Made by a program: the position numbers and the translations under genes. 64,000 nucleotides of DNA from Trissonchulus latispiculum. Taxonomy: Eukaryota > Nematoda > Enoplea > Enoplida > Ironidae. This document shows positions 60,937-64,000 of this stretch, piece after piece. The notes below the pieces were generated by a model. That model saw nothing but the letters and a program-made list of their open reading frames with translations, searched no databases and was not told the origin of the DNA. The DNA is taken from positions 1-64,000 of the forward strand of contig JASAND010006797.1 of NCBI GenBank assembly GCA_030248195.1. Reading direction: 5' to 3'. Every line of letters begins with the position of its first letter. Position 1 is the first letter of the stretch.

Positions 60937-61242
60937 ATGTATGAGCAGTTAATGGATGTCTTACTACCGGAGCCGAAAGGCCAAGAAGGTGTCTGCTCCA
61001 GCTTCCCATTGTGGGACAGCATTCAGGCGTATGAGCAGTTAATGGATGTCTTACTACCGGAGCCGAAAGGCCAAGAAGGTGTCTGCTCCAGCTTCCCATT
61101 GTGGGACAGCATTCAGGCGACGAAGCGAGAGTCATACTAGCTATGACTGATGGGGAGAGACAAAGGTTACCGCCCTCATATAGCCTCTTGGCTGAGTAGC
61201 CCGGCAATAATAACAACAACAACAACAACAACAACAATCTAC
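60937..61242 (+). repeat. Retroposon tail with 90-bp tandem duplication and (AAC)n end
   Basis: A 90-bp unit beginning ATGAGCAGTTAATGG at 60941 is repeated exactly at 61031, then unique sequence runs to an (AAC)n tract at 61210-61238. This is the look of the 3' end of a LINE or SINE with a simple-repeat tail. A stop-free frame crosses the duplication on each strand, but neither matches a family I know. Confidence 0.65.
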
Positions 61243-62764
61243 AAACATTGAAACTCTGAGGCATCATATCCAACCTAGCTCCCTTGTCCGGACGTGATTG
61301 CTATCACAGAGATCTTCGTTTAATCCGACCACTCTCAAATGCTTTTCTCCCTTGCGGCTACAATCATTATCGTCATGCGTGGCCGCAAATCGTGAGGCGG
61401 TATGATTAATGGAACCCTCCTTCTTAACCGACTGGAAAGCTTTGCTATCGTCCATGATTTTTAATGCCCAACACGAAAATATATATTACTGATCTACAAA
61501 AACAGAACATATACTCAACAACATCAATCAGGTTCGCGAAACAGTTCCAGCTAAACACAAATGACACACGTATTCCAATCAGCTACATCTCCTTAGCTAG
61601 AGATGGCAACTTAGCAGTGAGGTACCAAAAAGCTTGACAATGAGCTATTTCCAAAAAGTATCAAATTTTGACGTGCTATCAAACTAACTGCAGTCCTATT
61701 TAGTTACTGTTCCTATTTTGAGTAGATCTCAAACCGAAATTCCAAAATATGCATTTTTCGTCGTTGTAAATATATCGCGTAGATTATTTACAGATAGACA
61801 TCAGACAGAGTCTTGAATATGACTTGGCAAGCCAAAAGGCAAGCCAAGCAAAAAGCCAACGCAACCCTTTACCAAACATTATGGATAATAACAAATGATA
61901 CACGAAACTGCATGCAATGAAGAAATAAAGTTACGCACCACGCAGAATCAAAAATGAAAAAGCATAAAATATTAACAAAAATTCAAAGTGGGTTAATAAT
62001 ATTAATTTCATATCATAAGGGATTTTGCACCAGTTTTACTTCTCATAAAACGGAAATGGTTACATAGATCCCCAAGCAGCCATCTGACATCTCAATAGTT
62101 AGTTTAAATTCCGATAAATTTCAGCAAAAGATTACATTATGTATAAACAAAAAATCAAAAACGAAACCACTAAACAATACTAAGCAGGCAAGCAAAATCT
62201 AAAGCTCATCATAGCAAAATGCTAGAATAGACAACCAAACACAGATAAAACAAACATTACGCTGCAGAACATAAAAATAAAAGTGCATAAAGGGTGGGAT
62301 TACGTTTTAACGAGCCAAATTGAGACATTGAAAACATTCATACGGTGAAGGAGGATTTATACAATAAGAAGATTAAATGTTTAGTACTGATCAGAGCTTC
62401 GTTGAATTCCTATGACTTTTGAAGCATAAGTATGTTTTCTAAACTAAGACAACTGGTAGCAAGAACTTGCTTCTGAAGCCGAGAAGCGTGAGAAGCGTTG
62501 CAACTGCATTATTGTGTAGGCGCACCAGTTTGCAATGAAAAGCAAAACTTCAGTTGCAACAAATATTATAGCTCCAAACAAAAAAGAAAAAATTAATTAC
62601 TCTCAATTACGAGCATTAGACACAAGTATATATTTCGGATTGCGCAACGCTAGCACTGGCCAGCACATTTTTAGACTCCCAGCCTAACCAACGAGACAAC
62701 GTGTTCACTCAGAATGAGGTATAGTTTGTTTCTCTAGGCCCTCTCGTAATGGAGAAATTAAAAC
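61243..62764. other. Intergenic, nothing recognised
   Basis: AT-rich sequence with short unsupported frames. No tandem array, TIR pair or domain seen. Confidence 0.5.
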
Positions 62765-63316
62765 TATAAGTGTCGGGGGAAACCCAATGCGAGGAAAAAT
62801 CCATCGGCGGGAAAAAACCCACCCGGATTTTTTGCTGGAAGCGTGCCAGAACAATTTTGACTGTGCTATTCGAAAGAGCGGATTATTTTTTAGTAGGTTT
62901 ACATCGAAAAATATGAACATTTTTGAAAAATTTTAGGAAAAATTGAATTTTGAAAATTTTGTATGTTTAACACGTAGTAAACTGGGCAAATTTAGGAAGT
63001 TTTTGAAATTTGCTAAATCTTTGTATTTTAAGCATCCTTTTCCATAGAAAACGTGTTTTATTGCATTTAAAGCCAATCAGGACCCATTTTACTGAAAAAT
63101 TGGTCATTTTTGACGAAACTGAAAAATTTGGCTTGAAATGGCATCATGACAGATCTTGGGAAAGAAGCTAGTTAAAACCTATACTAATTTAGCTTACAAG
63201 CTCTATTATTAAGCACACGTATGTGTTTATTTAAAGTTACCTGCTAATGGTTAGAAAAATTTTCAATTTTAAAAAGCGAGATTTCCCCGCCGATGGGCTT
63301 TTCCCCGCCAACTCTA
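62765..63316. mobile_element. hAT-like TIR element with GGCGGGGAAA ends
   Basis: The right end, read inward on the minus strand, starts TAGAGTTGGCGGGGAAAAG and continues with CCCATCGGCGGGGAAAT. The left end has the matching AGTGTCGGGGGAAACCC and ATCCATCGGCGGGAAAA. The TAGAG start fits hAT ends. The left terminus is eroded and no 8-bp duplication is visible. The core is AT-rich and non-coding, 0.55 kb in all. Confidence 0.6.
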
Positions 63317-64000
63317 GATCACCCCCAGATCGCACCGGAGGGTCAGAGCAGTATTGCTCCATCGGAGCATTTTTATTCATATCCTATTTCATTTTTAAGA
63401 TTCTCAGTAAGCCTTAAGTAAAAATGTCAAACATCTCGCTCTCTAAAAGCTCTAGCGCTCCCCTAGAATAGGCAGGTCTACGCAGTGGTTTAGTTCAAAC
63501 TTTAGTGACAATATACGAACGAACATCACATTAACGTGAAAAATGCCATACTACTACATTTGAGTCCAAATAGCCCTCCTTGTCAACCCCTTTATAATCT
63601 CATTGTACAATCTCATACAAATACATTAAACTTAACACTAAATGCAAAAAGCAAAATAGCACGCTGAATTTTTGTGGCAGGTATGAGTGACCATCCGTAC
63701 CCGCAAAAATTACAAAATTGACAACAAAACTAAAAAAACTACATTCCTTCAATAGGATGATACACATCAAAAATAACATTTAACATCAAGCAATTGCAAA
63801 CCATTACAACTAATCAAAGAAATGCATTGAAAAAGCCGCTTTAAATTTGACTTCAAGCTTCAAAACTTCTTGGTAAAAAGGTAAGATATCTCCGTCCTGC
63901 CACAGGACATGGAGTGCCTGTCGTCATCACCGGGCTCTCAGCCGTAGGTAGGGTCAGGAGTGTCACCTCAAATGATGACCGCATCCGTGGATGGGAGCCG
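63317..64000. other. Window end, no supported gene
   Basis: AT-rich to about 63880, then a sharp switch to GC-balanced sequence (63890-64000, CCACAGGACATGGAGTGCC onwards). This may be the start of a retroelement or an exon continuing outside the window. No frame of useful length is present. Confidence 0.4.

Noticed and set aside
1..64000. CRISPR array or prokaryotic operon
   Set aside because: The tandem repeats lack unique spacers of constant length, and the window is clearly eukaryotic with spliced genes.

Overview
This is a eukaryotic window from an AT-rich animal genome. It most likely belongs to a nematode: introns end in T-rich TTTCAG/TTTTAG acceptors, one gene encodes a cuticlin-like ZP-domain protein, and another encodes a secreted protein with lustrin-type cysteine repeats. 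An enoplean such as a mermithid would fit, but that placement is inference only. No bacterial operon logic applies here. Most open frames are shadows or lie in repeats.

Host genes sit between about 7.3 and 31.1 kb, and all were resolved by joining exons at splice sites. (1) A two-exon gene at 7707-10654 (+) encodes a 70-residue secreted, four-cysteine, dibasic-site peptide precursor. (2) A five-exon gene at 11776-14152 (-) encodes a 360-residue type I membrane ZP/cuticlin-like protein. (3) A twelve-exon gene at 16127-24446 (+) encodes a 462-residue secreted protein with lustrin-like cysteine modules. (4) An eight-exon gene at 24773-31037 (-) encodes a 267-residue short-chain dehydrogenase/reductase. 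Genes 1/2 and 3/4 are convergent; genes 2/3 are divergent. Their introns are full of repeats: TIR elements, an 800-bp 49-bp minisatellite, a large palindrome and a tRNA-like repeat.

From 31 to 39.6 kb there is no host gene that I can support. The stretch holds a broken Penelope-like reverse transcriptase, a GGCCC-rich paired-array element, a TIR element built of ACCAAACT words, and a piggyBac-like element.

From 39655 to 58555 there is one very large Ty3/gypsy LTR retrotransposon on the minus strand. Its LTRs are about 535 bp and roughly 98% alike. It has a 4-bp target duplication, a primer-binding site, Gag with a CCHC knuckle, protease, RT, RNase H and a DD35E integrase. Between integrase and the 3' LTR lie about 8.8 kb of extra sequence. 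This extra part carries what I read as a DEDDy-type 3'-5' exonuclease domain and, after a long proline/serine-rich stretch, a NADAR-type (YbiA-like) domain. Neither is a standard part of a Ty3 element, and they are the most interesting content of the window. Nearly every frame is broken by frameshifts, stops or deletions, so this copy is dead unless the breaks are assembly errors. A 1.18-kb non-autonomous hAT element is nested in its gag; a sister copy lies at 5817-7003. Both have perfect 8-bp target duplications.

From 58.6 to 64 kb there are only repeats: a LINE-like (AAC)n tail with a 90-bp tandem duplication and a hAT-like TIR element. A recurring theme is small transposons whose ends are dense arrays of one short word, with a different word in each family.
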